Shown: positions 1 through 9,041, counted from the stretch's first letter. The stretch is DNA of 31,238 nt from DASSKF01 sp035690725 (GCA_035690725.1 DASSKF010000247.1:1-31238), one strand, 5' to 3'. Notes: a model not told the origin generated them from the letters alone. Made by a program: numbers and translations.

Positions 1-56
1 CCGGCCGCAGCTCGTGTGAGGGCGGCGTCCGCCGCCCCGTGGTCGACCGGGCGGCG

Positions 57-384
57 TCAGCCGTTCGGGGTCGACCGGCCGGAGCCGTCGCAGTCGTGGG
101 AGTCGCCGGAGTCGCCGCGGACCGCACGGGCCAGCTCCTCCCCGCCGATCTCGCGCTCGATGTCCTCCAGCGGCCCGCGGCGACCCACCCAGTCCATCAG
201 CAGGATCGCAACGATCGTGGCGATGAAGTTGGTGAGCCCGACGATCACCGCGCAGCATGACAGCCCGGTCGGTGCCGAATCCGGTGTAACCGATGATCGT
301 GCTGGCGAAGTAGATCACCGTGTTGACGCCGACGAACTGCTGGAAGACGGCCGGACCGATGCCGACCAGCATCAGCGAGCGCAC
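57..384 (-). pseudogene. Remnant of a sugar-porter family MFS transporter
   Basis: Two reading frames on the minus strand together encode a piece of a sugar porter. The upstream frame (about 384 down to 250) reads as a TM7-like segment with FQQFVGVNTVIYFAS, the conserved QQxxGxNxxxYY-type motif of the family. The next frame (about 248 down to 57) continues with LTNFIATIVAILLMDWVGRR, the TM8 segment and GRR loop. A one-frame shift lies near 248. An in-frame stop sits directly before the first fragment (385-387), so the N-terminal half is missing. After GRR the sequence jumps to PLEDIEREIGG, which looks like the cytoplasmic C-terminal tail (normally after TM12), so TM9-12 appear deleted. It has at least three lesions and cannot encode a transporter. 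The fragment calls rest on family motifs I recognise; the deletion is inferred. Confidence 0.72.
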
Positions 385-462
385 CTACAGTCCACTTCCG
401 GCTGAACTTCCGCGACAGGTGGCCGGAGACGGGGCCGGCGGGCCAACCCGTGCGGTGGCGGT

Positions 463-468
463 TAGCCT
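463..468 (+). promoter_or_regulatory. Possible -10 element of the cupin gene
   Basis: TAGCCT fits the actinobacterial TAnnnT pattern and lies about 65 bp before the chosen GTG start. No good -35 is visible, so this is weak. Confidence 0.2.
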
Positions 469-533
469 CGGGTGAGCGCATCCGCCCGCGACGACGCGGG
501 CACCAGGAGAACCGCCAGTGGAGGGAGCAACCG

Positions 534-890
534 GTGTCCGAGATCTTCAACGTCACGCGCATGGCGTCCACCCAGCTCGAGCGGGCCCGCGAGGGCAGCG
601 CCGGCCGCTCCGCGGCCCACCTCTACGGCGGACCGCAGTCGATGATGACTCACACGCTCGTCGCGCTGGTGGCCGGTCAGAAGATGCACGAGCACGAGAG
701 CCCGGGCGAGGCCACCGTCCTGGTCGTGGAGGGCCGGGTGACGATGGGCACCGCGGACGGAGCGACCGCGGTCGAGGGCCAGACCGGCGACCTGCTGCGG
801 GTCCCCCTCGAGCGGCACTGGCTCCAGGCCACGACCGACTCGGTCATCCTGCTCACCGCCGCCAAGACCCGCGGCCAGTCCGCCGGCTGA
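534..890 (+). CDS. Small cupin-domain protein
   Basis: This 118-residue protein is a single cupin barrel. The first cupin motif is visible as GQKMHEHESPGEATVLVVEG (two His, one Glu), and the second half ends in GDLLRVPLERHW, where the usual metal-binding His is the one before W. It may bind a metal ion, but no substrate can be deduced. The frame is open further upstream, but GTG at 534 is preceded by GGAGGGAG at good spacing and begins just before the conserved part, so I chose it. Its stop lies 15 bp from the stop of narI on the other strand, so the two genes converge with no room for a separate terminator. Related small cupins occur near stress and respiration genes in actinobacteria; a link to nitrate reduction here is only positional. 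Confidence 0.8.
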   Translation: MSEIFNVTRMASTQLERAREGSAGRSAAHLYGGPQSMMTHTLVALVAGQKMHEHESPGEATVLVVEGRVTMGTADGATAVEGQTGDLLRVPLERHWLQATTDSVILLTAAKTRGQSAG

Positions 891-905
891 CCCGACCAGC
901 GGGGC

Positions 906-1655
906 TCAGCGGCGGCGCTGCAGCTCGCTGCGCTCCCAACCCCGCCGCGGCCCCCGCGTGCCGAGCCGGCTCTGCGGCTTGGCCCGGTAGACCACGTAGG
1001 GGCGCCACAAGTAGCCGATCGGTGCACTGAACACGTGCACCAGCCGGGTGAACGGCCACAGCGCGAACAGGAAGAACGCGAGCAGGCCGTGCAGCTGGAA
1101 CGACAGCGGCGCCTCGACCATCAGCTCCGGGTGCAGGGAGAACCTGAAGATGCCGCGGAACCAGACCGAGACGCCCTCCCGGTAGTTGTACTCGTCGATC
1201 ACCTGCCCGGCGGTGTTCGCCAGGCCGAGCACGATGACGACGGCCAGCACGAGGTACATGAACTTGTCCATCCGGGTCGTCGCGCTGAACACCGGGCCGA
1301 CGGTGCGCCGCCGGTAGATGAGGATGATCATCCCGACGATGGTGCAGAAGCCGGCGATGGACCCGATCCCGATCGCCATGACGTGGTACATCGTCTCGGA
1401 GATGCCCACCGCCTCGGTCCACGACTGCGGCACACCGAGCCCCATGACGTGGCCGAGGAAGACGAACAGGATGCCGAAGTGGAACAACGGGCTCCCCCAC
1501 CGCAGCAACCGCGACTCGTACAGCTGCGAGGACCGGGTGGTCCAGCCGAACTTGTCATAGGTGTAGCGCCAGACGTGCCCGAGGACGAAGACCGCGAGGC
1601 AGACGTAGGGCCACACCACCCACAGGAAGATGTCCGCTGTCGAGGCGTCCGTCAT
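906..1655 (-). CDS. narI: Respiratory nitrate reductase, gamma subunit (cytochrome b)
   Basis: NarI anchors the NarGHI complex in the membrane, oxidises menaquinol and passes electrons through two b-type haems to NarH. The 249-residue protein has about five hydrophobic segments. Candidate haem ligands are H59 and H69 (ten apart) and H189 and H207 (eighteen apart), the same spacings as H56/H66 and H187/H205 of the E. coli protein. Conserved blocks include FHFGILFVFLGHVMG and LHGLLAFFLFALWPFTRLVH. The C-terminal tail is basic and cytosolic. It is the last gene of the operon; its ATG overlaps the narJ stop as ATGA at 1655-1652, so translation is probably coupled. Length is slightly above the usual 225-245 residues. 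Confidence 0.96.
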   Translation of the reverse strand: MTDASTADIFLWVVWPYVCLAVFVLGHVWRYTYDKFGWTTRSSQLYESRLLRWGSPLFHFGILFVFLGHVMGLGVPQSWTEAVGISETMYHVMAIGIGSIAGFCTIVGMIILIYRRRTVGPVFSATTRMDKFMYLVLAVVIVLGLANTAGQVIDEYNYREGVSVWFRGIFRFSLHPELMVEAPLSFQLHGLLAFFLFALWPFTRLVHVFSAPIGYLWRPYVVYRAKPQSRLGTRGPRRGWERSELQRRR

Positions 1656-2293
1656 GACCGTGACCCCACTTCCCTCATCTCCGGCAGTCCGTACGGTTCG
1701 AGGCCGACGTCCTCCTGGGGCGGGCCCTGCGCGACGAGCTTGCGCACCGCCTGCTCCTCGTCGCCCCGCAGGGTGGGCAGGGTCGCGGACACGGCCGCGA
1801 GCACCGCCTCGTATGCCGACCCGGTGTCCCGGAGCGCCAGGCGCAGCAGCTCCAACCCCGCCCGGTTCTCCAGGAGCAGGCGGCGGCCCTCGTCGAGGTC
1901 GACGGTCGCGGCGAACTCCAGCACCACCGCGAGGTGGTCGGGCAGCTCGCGGTCGTCGAGCACCACCCCGGCACGCCGGTAGGCGGACTTGAAGTTGAGC
2001 AGCGCCATCCCGCGGGTCCGGGTGTCACCGTGGGCGTAGTACGTCAGGTACGGGCAGCACCTGCGCTTGAGGTCGAAGACCTGCACGTAGTCGCTCTGCA
2101 CGTCGACCAGGGGCCTGGTGGTGAGCTGCTCCAGGAGCGCCTGGAGACCCGCGGCGACGGCCGGCGGCTGGCCGGCCGCGACCGACAGCAGCAGGTCGGC
2201 CCGCTCGAGCAGCTGCTCATCCGGGTACTGCAGCAGCAGAGAGGCCGCCTGGTAGAGCGCCCGGGTCCGGTCGTCAGCGGTCACGGTGCTCAC
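1652..2293 (-). CDS. narJ: Nitrate reductase molybdenum cofactor assembly chaperone
   Basis: NarJ is the dedicated chaperone that holds NarG while the Fe-S cluster and Mo-bis-MGD cofactor are inserted; it is not part of the final enzyme. The protein of about 213 residues is helical. It carries family blocks such as LLQYPDEQLLERADLL, DYVQVFDLKRRCCPYLTYYAHGDTRTRG and YGLPEMREV. I placed the start at GTG 2293 (VSTVTADD), which overlaps the end of narH by 20 bp. A second GTG at 2284 is possible, and the frame is open further upstream inside narH without any NarJ-like content. The stop overlaps the start of narI. Confidence 0.93.
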   Translation of the reverse strand: MSTVTADDRTRALYQAASLLLQYPDEQLLERADLLLSVAAGQPPAVAAGLQALLEQLTTRPLVDVQSDYVQVFDLKRRCCPYLTYYAHGDTRTRGMALLNFKSAYRRAGVVLDDRELPDHLAVVLEFAATVDLDEGRRLLLENRAGLELLRLALRDTGSAYEAVLAAVSATLPTLRGDEEQAVRKLVAQGPPQEDVGLEPYGLPEMREVGSRS

Positions 2294-3968
2294 CGGGCGC
2301 CTCCTCCTGGTTGGCCGTCTCCTTCGGGCGCCGCCCCGGGAACAGCCCGGAGGGCAGTCCCTTGCCGTCCCAGTTGAGCAGGTTGATCCGCCGGTGCCGG
2401 TCCGGCGGACCCATCCGGTCCGACGTCTGCCGGCTCTGCAGCGCCTGGAAGCTCTCGACCGCGACCGGCTGACTCTGTCCGCCGGAACCCTCGCCGAACG
2501 GGCCGGACTCGGCCAGCTCGCCGTCGTAGTCGACCGGGCAGTCGGTCGGCAGCTCCTCGAGGTACTGACCCTGCTCGGCGTGCGCCGGAGGGATGACGTA
2601 GCGCTCGTCGTAGGGCGCCAGTGCGAGCAGCCGGTACATCTCGAACATCTGCGCACCGGTCATGCCCACGCCCTCGGCGATCTCCTCCCGCGGGTCCCGG
2701 CCGAGGTTGATGTCGCGCATGTAGGAGCGCATGGCTGCCAGCTTCTGCAGCACGGCGGTGACCGTGGCGGTGTCACCGGCGGTGAACAGCTCGGCGAGGT
2801 ACTCCACCGGGATGCGCAGCGCCTCGATCGCCGCGAACAGCGTGTCCGCGTCCTCGGCATCCACGCCGCTCTCGCGGACCTGGTCGACCACCGGCGACAG
2901 CGGCGGGATGTACCAGACCATGGGCATGGTGCGGTACTCCGGGTGCAGCGGCAGCGCCACCTTGTAGTCGTTGATCAGCCGCCACACCGGGGAGCGCTGG
3001 GCCGCCTCCACCCAGTCGTGCGGTATGCCGGCCCGCTCCGCCTCGCGCTGCACCTCGGGGTCGTCCGGGTCCAGGAAGACCGAGCGCTGGGCCTCGTAGA
3101 GGTCCTGGTCGTCCTCGGTGGACGCGGCCTCGAGGACCTTGTCCGCGTCATACAGGACCAGCCCGATGTAGCGGAGGCGACCCACACAGGTCTCCGAGCA
3201 CACGGTCGGGATGCCGACCTCGATGCGCGGGAAGCAGAAGGTGCACTTCTCCGCCTTGCCGGTGCGGTGGTTGAAGTAGACCTTCTTGTAGGGGCAGCCG
3301 GTGACGCACTTGCGCCAGCCGCGGCACTTGTCCTGGTCGACGAGGACGATGCCGTCCTCGCTGCGCTTGTAGATGGCGCCGCTCGGGCAGGATGCCGCAC
3401 AGCTCGGGTTGAGGCAGTGCTCGCAGATCCGGGGCAGGTGGAACATGAACGCCCGCTCGTAGTCGAGCTTCACGTCCTCGGAGACCCGCTTGAGGATGGG
3501 GTCGTTCTGGGTCAGCGTCGGTGCCCCGCCGAGGTCGTCGTCCCAGTTGGCGCTCCAGCTGATCTTCATCGGCTCGCCCGAGATGAGCGAGTACGGCTGG
3601 GCGACCGGGGTGTGCTTGGTCAGCGGCGAGCTGACGAGCGTGTCGTAGTCGTAGGTCCAGGGCTCGTAGTAGTCCTGGATCGACGGCATCGTCGGGCTGG
3701 AGAAGATCGTCACGAGGTTCTTCAGCCGGCTGCCGGCGCGCAGGCGCAGCCGTCCGCGCCCGGTCAGCCGCCAGCCACCCTGCCAGCGCTCCTGGTCCTC
3801 GTAGGTGCGCGGGTAGCCCTGCCCGGGCCGGGTCTCGACGTTGTTCCACCAGACGTACTCGACGCCACTGCGGTTCGTCCACGCCTGCTTGCAGGTGACG
3901 CTGCAGGTGTGGCAGCCGATGCACTTGTCGAGGTTCATCACCATGGCCATCTGCGCCATGACCCTCAT
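2274..3968 (-). CDS. narH: Respiratory nitrate reductase, beta subunit (Fe-S)
   Basis: NarH carries electrons from the NarI haems to NarG through three [4Fe-4S] and one [3Fe-4S] cluster. All four cysteine groups are present in the 564-residue protein: C16/C19/C22/C26 (CIGCHTCSVTC); C182/C185/C190/C194; C215-x-x-W218-x-x-C221-x3-C225, where Trp replaces a cysteine as expected for the three-iron cluster; and C242/C245 with C257/C261. The C-terminal part (DINLGRDPREEIAEGVGMTGAQMFEMYRLLALA) is typical of nitrate reductase beta chains. Length is longer than E. coli NarH (about 512) because of an extended C-terminus ending in a charged tail. The ATG overlaps the narG stop as ATGA (3968-3965). Confidence 0.97.
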   Translation of the reverse strand: MRVMAQMAMVMNLDKCIGCHTCSVTCKQAWTNRSGVEYVWWNNVETRPGQGYPRTYEDQERWQGGWRLTGRGRLRLRAGSRLKNLVTIFSSPTMPSIQDYYEPWTYDYDTLVSSPLTKHTPVAQPYSLISGEPMKISWSANWDDDLGGAPTLTQNDPILKRVSEDVKLDYERAFMFHLPRICEHCLNPSCAASCPSGAIYKRSEDGIVLVDQDKCRGWRKCVTGCPYKKVYFNHRTGKAEKCTFCFPRIEVGIPTVCSETCVGRLRYIGLVLYDADKVLEAASTEDDQDLYEAQRSVFLDPDDPEVQREAERAGIPHDWVEAAQRSPVWRLINDYKVALPLHPEYRTMPMVWYIPPLSPVVDQVRESGVDAEDADTLFAAIEALRIPVEYLAELFTAGDTATVTAVLQKLAAMRSYMRDINLGRDPREEIAEGVGMTGAQMFEMYRLLALAPYDERYVIPPAHAEQGQYLEELPTDCPVDYDGELAESGPFGEGSGGQSQPVAVESFQALQSRQTSDRMGPPDRHRRINLLNWDGKGLPSGLFPGRRPKETANQEEAPGEHRDR

Positions 3969-6900
3969 CGGTAGGTCACCTCCTGGCTGCGCCGGCGGAT
4001 CACCGTGACCTCGTCACGCTGGTTGCCGGTCGGGCCGATGTAGTTGAATCCGTAGCAGAACTGGGCGTACCCGCCGATCAGGTGACTGGGTTTGACCAGC
4101 ACCCGGGTCGCGGAGTTGTGGATGCCGCCGCGCTTGCCGCTCGCCTCCGCGAGCGGGACGTCGATGACGCGGTCCTGGGCGTGGTACATGTACACCGTTC
4201 CCGGCGGCATCCGGTGTGAGACCACGGCGCGGGCCACGACGACACCGTTGCGGTTGACCGCCTCGATCCAGTCGTTGTCCTGCACCCCGATCGACTCGGC
4301 GTCCTGCGCGCTCATCCAGATGTTCGGGCCACCGCGGGACAGGCTGAGCATGAGCAGGTTGTCCTGGTACTCGGAGTGGATCGACCACTTCGAGTGCGGC
4401 GTCAGGTAGCGCACCGTCAGCTCCGCCCCCTGGGTGCCGAGCTGCGGCTCCCCGAACAGCCGGTGCATGTCCAGCGGCGGCCGGAACGTCGGCAGCGCCT
4501 CGCCCATCTCGTGCATCCAGTCGTGGTCGAGGAAGAAGTGCTGCCGCCCGGTGAGGGTGTGCCACGGCTTGAGCCGCTCCACGTTGATGGTGAACGGCGA
4601 GTAGCGCCGGCCGCCGTGCTCGCTGCCGGACCACTCCGGTGAGGTGATCACCGGCTGCGGCCGGCTCTGCGCGTCGGCGAAGGTGATCCGGTCGCCCGAG
4701 CGGTCCCCGGCGAGGTCGGCCATGCGGGTGCCGGTGCGCTCCTCGGCCTGCGTGAAGCCGGCCTCGGCGAGGCGCCCGTTGGTGGTGCCGGACAGGGCGA
4801 GGATCGCCTCGCACATGTTGCGGTCGGTCTCCAGGGAGGGCCGGCCGGCCCCCGCCCCCTCGTGCAGCGTGCCGTTGCGGTTGCGCAGCCAGCCGACCTC
4901 CTGGTCGGGGTGGATGGTCACGCCCTTGGTCGTCAGCCCCAGCGAGTCGACCAGCGGGCCCACGCTGCGCATCTTGTCGGCGACCGCGGCGTAGTCACGC
5001 TCGACCACCAGGAGCTTGGGCATCGACACCCCGGGCACGGGCTCGCAGTCGCCGGCCCGCCAGTCGCGCACGGCGCCGGTCGTGTTCGCGATCTCGTCCG
5101 GGGTGTCGTGCGTGAGCGGCACGGCCACCACGTCCCGCCGGGTGCCGAGGTGGTCCTTCGCCATCGCGCTGAACGCCTTGGCCAGGTCCTGGAAGGCGGT
5201 GAAGTCGGTGCGGGTCTCCCACGGCGGGTTGATCGCCGGGTTGAACGAGTGCACGAAGGGGTGCATGTCGGTGCTGGACAGGTCGTACTTCTCGTACCAC
5301 GTGGCCGCCGGCAGCACGATGTCGGAGAACAGGGTGGTGCTGGTCATCCGGAAGTCCAGCGTCAGCAGCAGGTCGAGCTTGCCGTCGAGCTGGCCCTCGG
5401 AGTTGTCGCGCCAGACCATGTCCTGCCCGCGGGAGCCTTCCGGCGCCTCCTGCGCCTGCACCGCGGAGTCGGTACCGAGCAGGTGCTTGAGGAAGTACTC
5501 GTTGCCCTTCGCCGAGGACCCGAGCAGGTTCGAGCGCCACACGGTCAGCACCTTGGGCGCGTTGCCGGGTCCGTCCGGGTCCTCCGCCGCGAAGCGCAGC
5601 CGGCCGGCCTTGAGCTCGTCCACGACGTGCTGCTGGGGGTCGGCCCCCTGCTCGTCGGCCTCCGCCACCAGTTCCAGCGGGTTGCGGTCGAACTGCGGGT
5701 ATGACGGCATCCAGCCCAGCCGTGCGGACAGCGCCAGCAGGTCGGCCGTGGACCGGCCGGCGAACTGCCCCTGGCCGATCGAGGACGCCAGCGTGGAGGC
5801 GGGGTAGGCGTCGTAGCGCCACTGCCCGGTGTGCAGGTAGAAGAACCCGGTGCCGATCATCTGGCGCGGTGGACGCGACCAGTCCGTGGCCATCGCCATC
5901 GTCGTGTAGCCGGTCAGCGGCCGGACCTTCTCCTGCCCCACGTAGTGCGCCCAGCCGCCGCCGTTGACCCCTTGGCAGCCGGTCAGCGTGGTCAGCGTGA
6001 GGAAGGCCCGGTAGATCAGGTCGGAGTGGAACCAGTGGTTGGTGCCGGCGCCCATGAGGATCATCGAGCGCCCGCCGGAGTCGATGGCGTTCTGCGCGAA
6101 CTCCCGGGCGATGCGCGTGGCCTGCTGCGCCGGGACGCCGGTGATCTGCTCCTGCCAGGCCGGCGTGAACGGCACCGGGTCGTCGTAGCCCTCCGGCCAC
6201 TCCCCCGGCAGCCCGTCGCGGCCCACGCCGAACTGCGCAAGCAGCAGGTCGAAGACCGTCGTGACGAGTCGGCCGCCGACCTCCCGCACCGGCACCCCCC
6301 GGGTGAGCGCTCCCGCCGTGCCGTCCGGCTCGTCGAACCGCGGCAGCTGGAGGGGCACCGAACCGGACCCGCCCGCGGACGGTGAGCTCCCGCCATACAG
6401 GCTGAGCATGGGGTCGACGTCGCCGAGGTCGAGGTTCCAGCGGCCCTTGCCCTCCTCGCCGTAGCGGAAGCCCAGGGACCCGTTGGGCACCACCGGGTCT
6501 CCCTGCGCGTCGAGCAGCACGGTCTTGGAGCCGGCGTTCTCGGCCCGCGCGGCGTCGCCGCCGAGGTCCGCGGCGGTGAGGAACCGGCCGGGGACGTAGG
6601 CGCCGTCGCGCTCCTCGAGCGTGACGAGGAACGGCAGGTCGGAGTAGCGCTGGCAGTACTGGTCGAACTGCTCGGTGCGCCGGTCGACGAAGAACTCCTT
6701 GAGGATGACGTGCCCCATCGACAGGGCGAGGGCGGCGTCGGTGCCGGGGTGCGCCCTCATCCACTCGTCGGCGAACTTGGTGTTGTCGGCGTAGTCCGGC
6801 GAGACGACGACGACCTTCTGGCCGCGGTAGCGCGCCTCGGTCATGAAGTGCGCGTCCGGGGTGCGGGTGACGGGGACGTTGCTGCCCCACATGATCAGGT

Positions 6901-7720
6901 AGCCGGCGTCCCACCAGTCGGCCGACTCGGGCACATCGGTCTGGTCGCCGAAGACCTGCGGGGAGGCGACGGGCAGGTCGGCGTACCAGTCGTAGAAGGA
7001 CAGCATGGTGCCGCCGACGAGCTCGATGAACCGGGAGCCGACCGCGTGGGACACCATGGACATCGCGGGGATCGGCGAGAATCCGGCGACCCGGTCCGGC
7101 CCGACCGTGCGGATCGTGTGCACGTGCGCGGCCGCGGCGATCTCGATCGCCTCCTGCCAGGACGCCCGCACCATGCCGCCCTTGCCGCGCACCTGCTTGT
7201 AGCGCCGGGAGCGCTCGGGGTCGGAGACGAGGTCGGCCCACGCCTCCACCGGGTCGCCGCCGACCCGGCGCTTCGCCTCGCGGTAGAGCTCGAGCAGCGT
7301 GCCGCGGATGTAGGGGTAGCGCACGCGGGTGGGCGAGTAGGTGTACCAGGAGAAGGCGGCGCCGCGGGGGCAGCCGCGCGGCTCGTACTCCGGGCGGTCA
7401 CCGCCGATGGACGGGTAGTCGGTCTGCTGCGCCTCCCAGGTGATGATCCCGTCCTTGACGTAGACCTTCCACGAGCAGGACCCGGTGCAGTTGACGCCGT
7501 GGGTGGAGCGCACCACCTTGTCGTGGCTCCACCGGTCCCGGTAGAAGGTGTCCGCGTCCCGTCCGCCGGTCTTGTGCAGGGTGCGCAGGTCGGTCGAGAC
7601 CCCCTTGCGGAAGAACCGCGAGGTCCGCAGGACCGCCTCGGTCACCTCGTCGTCGAGGGCGGGGGTCCGGCGGCGGCTCGGTGGTCCGTCCGCCTTCCGT
7701 CCGGTCGGGGTGGTGGTCAC
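3965..7720 (-). CDS. narG: Respiratory nitrate reductase, alpha (molybdenum) subunit
   Basis: NarG reduces nitrate to nitrite at a molybdenum-bis-MGD centre on the cytoplasmic face of the membrane. The 1251-residue length matches the family. The FS0 cluster ligands are seen as H74-x3-C78-x3-C82-x34-C117 (HGVNCTGSC and EPRGCPRG). The Mo-ligand region reads YDWYADLP with D244 at the place of Asp222 in E. coli. SADWWDAGYLIMWGSNVP and TRTPDAHF follow. The C-terminal dinucleotide-binding part includes YSPFTINVERLKPWHTLTGRQHFF and ends VTVIRRRSQEVTYR. The N-terminus has only a vestigial RTSRFFRKG and no cleavable Tat signal, so a cytoplasmic site is expected. It starts with GTG at 7720 behind AAGGGAG, overlapping the narK stop as GTGA. 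Confidence 0.98.
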   Translation of the reverse strand: MTTTPTGRKADGPPSRRRTPALDDEVTEAVLRTSRFFRKGVSTDLRTLHKTGGRDADTFYRDRWSHDKVVRSTHGVNCTGSCSWKVYVKDGIITWEAQQTDYPSIGGDRPEYEPRGCPRGAAFSWYTYSPTRVRYPYIRGTLLELYREAKRRVGGDPVEAWADLVSDPERSRRYKQVRGKGGMVRASWQEAIEIAAAAHVHTIRTVGPDRVAGFSPIPAMSMVSHAVGSRFIELVGGTMLSFYDWYADLPVASPQVFGDQTDVPESADWWDAGYLIMWGSNVPVTRTPDAHFMTEARYRGQKVVVVSPDYADNTKFADEWMRAHPGTDAALALSMGHVILKEFFVDRRTEQFDQYCQRYSDLPFLVTLEERDGAYVPGRFLTAADLGGDAARAENAGSKTVLLDAQGDPVVPNGSLGFRYGEEGKGRWNLDLGDVDPMLSLYGGSSPSAGGSGSVPLQLPRFDEPDGTAGALTRGVPVREVGGRLVTTVFDLLLAQFGVGRDGLPGEWPEGYDDPVPFTPAWQEQITGVPAQQATRIAREFAQNAIDSGGRSMILMGAGTNHWFHSDLIYRAFLTLTTLTGCQGVNGGGWAHYVGQEKVRPLTGYTTMAMATDWSRPPRQMIGTGFFYLHTGQWRYDAYPASTLASSIGQGQFAGRSTADLLALSARLGWMPSYPQFDRNPLELVAEADEQGADPQQHVVDELKAGRLRFAAEDPDGPGNAPKVLTVWRSNLLGSSAKGNEYFLKHLLGTDSAVQAQEAPEGSRGQDMVWRDNSEGQLDGKLDLLLTLDFRMTSTTLFSDIVLPAATWYEKYDLSSTDMHPFVHSFNPAINPPWETRTDFTAFQDLAKAFSAMAKDHLGTRRDVVAVPLTHDTPDEIANTTGAVRDWRAGDCEPVPGVSMPKLLVVERDYAAVADKMRSVGPLVDSLGLTTKGVTIHPDQEVGWLRNRNGTLHEGAGAGRPSLETDRNMCEAILALSGTTNGRLAEAGFTQAEERTGTRMADLAGDRSGDRITFADAQSRPQPVITSPEWSGSEHGGRRYSPFTINVERLKPWHTLTGRQHFFLDHDWMHEMGEALPTFRPPLDMHRLFGEPQLGTQGAELTVRYLTPHSKWSIHSEYQDNLLMLSLSRGGPNIWMSAQDAESIGVQDNDWIEAVNRNGVVVARAVVSHRMPPGTVYMYHAQDRVIDVPLAEASGKRGGIHNSATRVLVKPSHLIGGYAQFCYGFNYIGPTGNQRDEVTVIRRRSQEVTYR

Positions 7721-8934
7721 CGGGTGCTCCCTTCGGTCGACATACCGGTGGTCTGCTGGTCAGCCGGCGGCGGCTCGGGCCGCCCGAAGACCCGCCAGGT
7801 GAAGACGGCGAGCAGCAGGCTCGCGAGCGCGAGCAGCAGCAGCCCCCAGAGGTAGTGGCCCGTCGCGTCGTAGAGCAGGCCCATGACGAGCGGCGGCACG
7901 AAGCCCCCGAGGCCGCCGGCGGCACCCACCACGCCGGTCACCGCTCCGACGGAGGCCGGCTCGACGCGGGTGCCGACGAGCGCGAACACCGCGCCCGATG
8001 CGGCCCCCAGCACCGCCGCGAGGCCCAGGAAGGCCACCGTGCTGGCGGGCAGCAGGTTGAGCCGGAACGCGGCGAGGGTGGCGAACACGGTGCCGGCGAG
8101 GAAGCAGACCTCGAGCACGCGGGGCGCGCCGACCCGGTCGGACAGGGCCCCGCCCACGGGGCGGGCGACCACGGCGAGCACGACGAAGCCGGCGGTGCGC
8201 AGGGCCGCGTCGCCCCGGCCCAGGCCGTAGCTGTTCACCAGGTAGGTCGGCAGGTAGACGCTGAACGCCACGAACCCGCCGAAGCCGAGGGCGTACAGCA
8301 GCGCGAGCTGCAGCGTGATGGGGCGACGGAAGGTCGCGAGCACGCTGCTTGCCCTGCGCACGCCCCCGCCGGACTCCGCGTCGCGCAGGGTCAGCCAGGC
8401 GACCACGGCGAAGACCGCGAGCACCGCGGCGACGATCAGGAACGGCAGCGGCCGGCCCCCGGCGCCGGCCAGCTGCACGGTGGAGAAGGAGGCGACGGCC
8501 GTGCCCACGGTGCCGGCGCCGAAGATGCCGAGGGCGGTGCCGCGGCGCTCGGGCGGGAACCACTTGTTGACGAACGGCACGCCGACGGCGAAGGCGGTGC
8601 CGCCCACGCCGAGGAAGAACCCTCCGATGAGGAGTGCCACCAGGCTGTGGGCCACGAACCCCACGAAGAGCACCGGGACGACGGTGACGGCGCTGACCAG
8701 GGGGAACATCACCCGCGCGCCGAGCCGGTCGGTGAGGGCCCCGACGGGGATCCGGCCCAGGGAGCCGACGACGACCGGCACCGCGACGACGAGGGCCTGC
8801 TGGAAGCCGCTCAGGCCCAGCTCGTCGGCGTAGGTCGAGCCGAGGGGGCCGATCAGCGCCCAGGCCCAGAAGTTGACCGTGAAGCCGACGGTCGCGAGCG
8901 CAAGCATCCGGCCGGCCTGCCCCTGGCTCGGCAT
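7717..8934 (-). CDS. narK: Nitrate/nitrite MFS transporter (NarK family)
   Basis: NarK-type carriers import nitrate by proton symport or exchange it for nitrite. The 405-residue protein has about twelve hydrophobic segments. Visible family features are R61 in GSLGRIPVGALTDRLGAR (TM2, likely the counterpart of the anion-binding Arg of NarK), a second Arg in VVARPVGGALSDRVG, and GAAGGLGGFVPP, which matches the second nitrate signature. The first nitrate signature reads GIFGAGTVGTAV, with Thr142 where I expect Asn in many NarK proteins. The start at ATG 8934 is chosen for AGGGGAG six bases upstream; the open frame extends 21 codons further without support. It is the first gene of the nar operon and overlaps narG by four bases. 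Nitrate specificity is inferred from context. Confidence 0.93.
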   Translation of the reverse strand: MPSQGQAGRMLALATVGFTVNFWAWALIGPLGSTYADELGLSGFQQALVVAVPVVVGSLGRIPVGALTDRLGARVMFPLVSAVTVVPVLFVGFVAHSLVALLIGGFFLGVGGTAFAVGVPFVNKWFPPERRGTALGIFGAGTVGTAVASFSTVQLAGAGGRPLPFLIVAAVLAVFAVVAWLTLRDAESGGGVRRASSVLATFRRPITLQLALLYALGFGGFVAFSVYLPTYLVNSYGLGRGDAALRTAGFVVLAVVARPVGGALSDRVGAPRVLEVCFLAGTVFATLAAFRLNLLPASTVAFLGLAAVLGAASGAVFALVGTRVEPASVGAVTGVVGAAGGLGGFVPPLVMGLLYDATGHYLWGLLLLALASLLLAVFTWRVFGRPEPPPADQQTTGMSTEGSTR

Positions 8935-9006
8935 CGCAACTCCCCTGTGCTTCGGTCGGGCCGGCGAGCCCGGGCATCGCCGGAGGATCCTCGCCATCTG
9001 CGGACG

Positions 9007-9012
9007 AGGCTA
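9007..9012 (-). promoter_or_regulatory. Candidate -10 element of the nar operon
   Basis: On the minus strand the hexamer reads TAGCCT, within the palindrome AGGCTAGCCT (9007-9016), about 75 bp before the narK ATG. It would place transcription start near 9000 and the GGG-N8-CCC box near -48. The -35 is not recognisable, as is common for activator-dependent promoters. Tentative. Confidence 0.3.
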
Positions 9013-9041
9013 GCCTGCCAGCCCCGACGCCCACGGCAACC

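Noticed and set aside
2286..3974. A 562-codon plus-strand frame opposite narH
   Set aside because: It is the reverse-strand shadow of narH, with no motif of its own.
7558..7720. Tat signal peptide on NarG
   Set aside because: RTSRFFRKG is only vestigial, with no following hydrophobic stretch or cleavage site. This fits a cytoplasmic-facing NarG, not an outward-facing archaeal-type enzyme.
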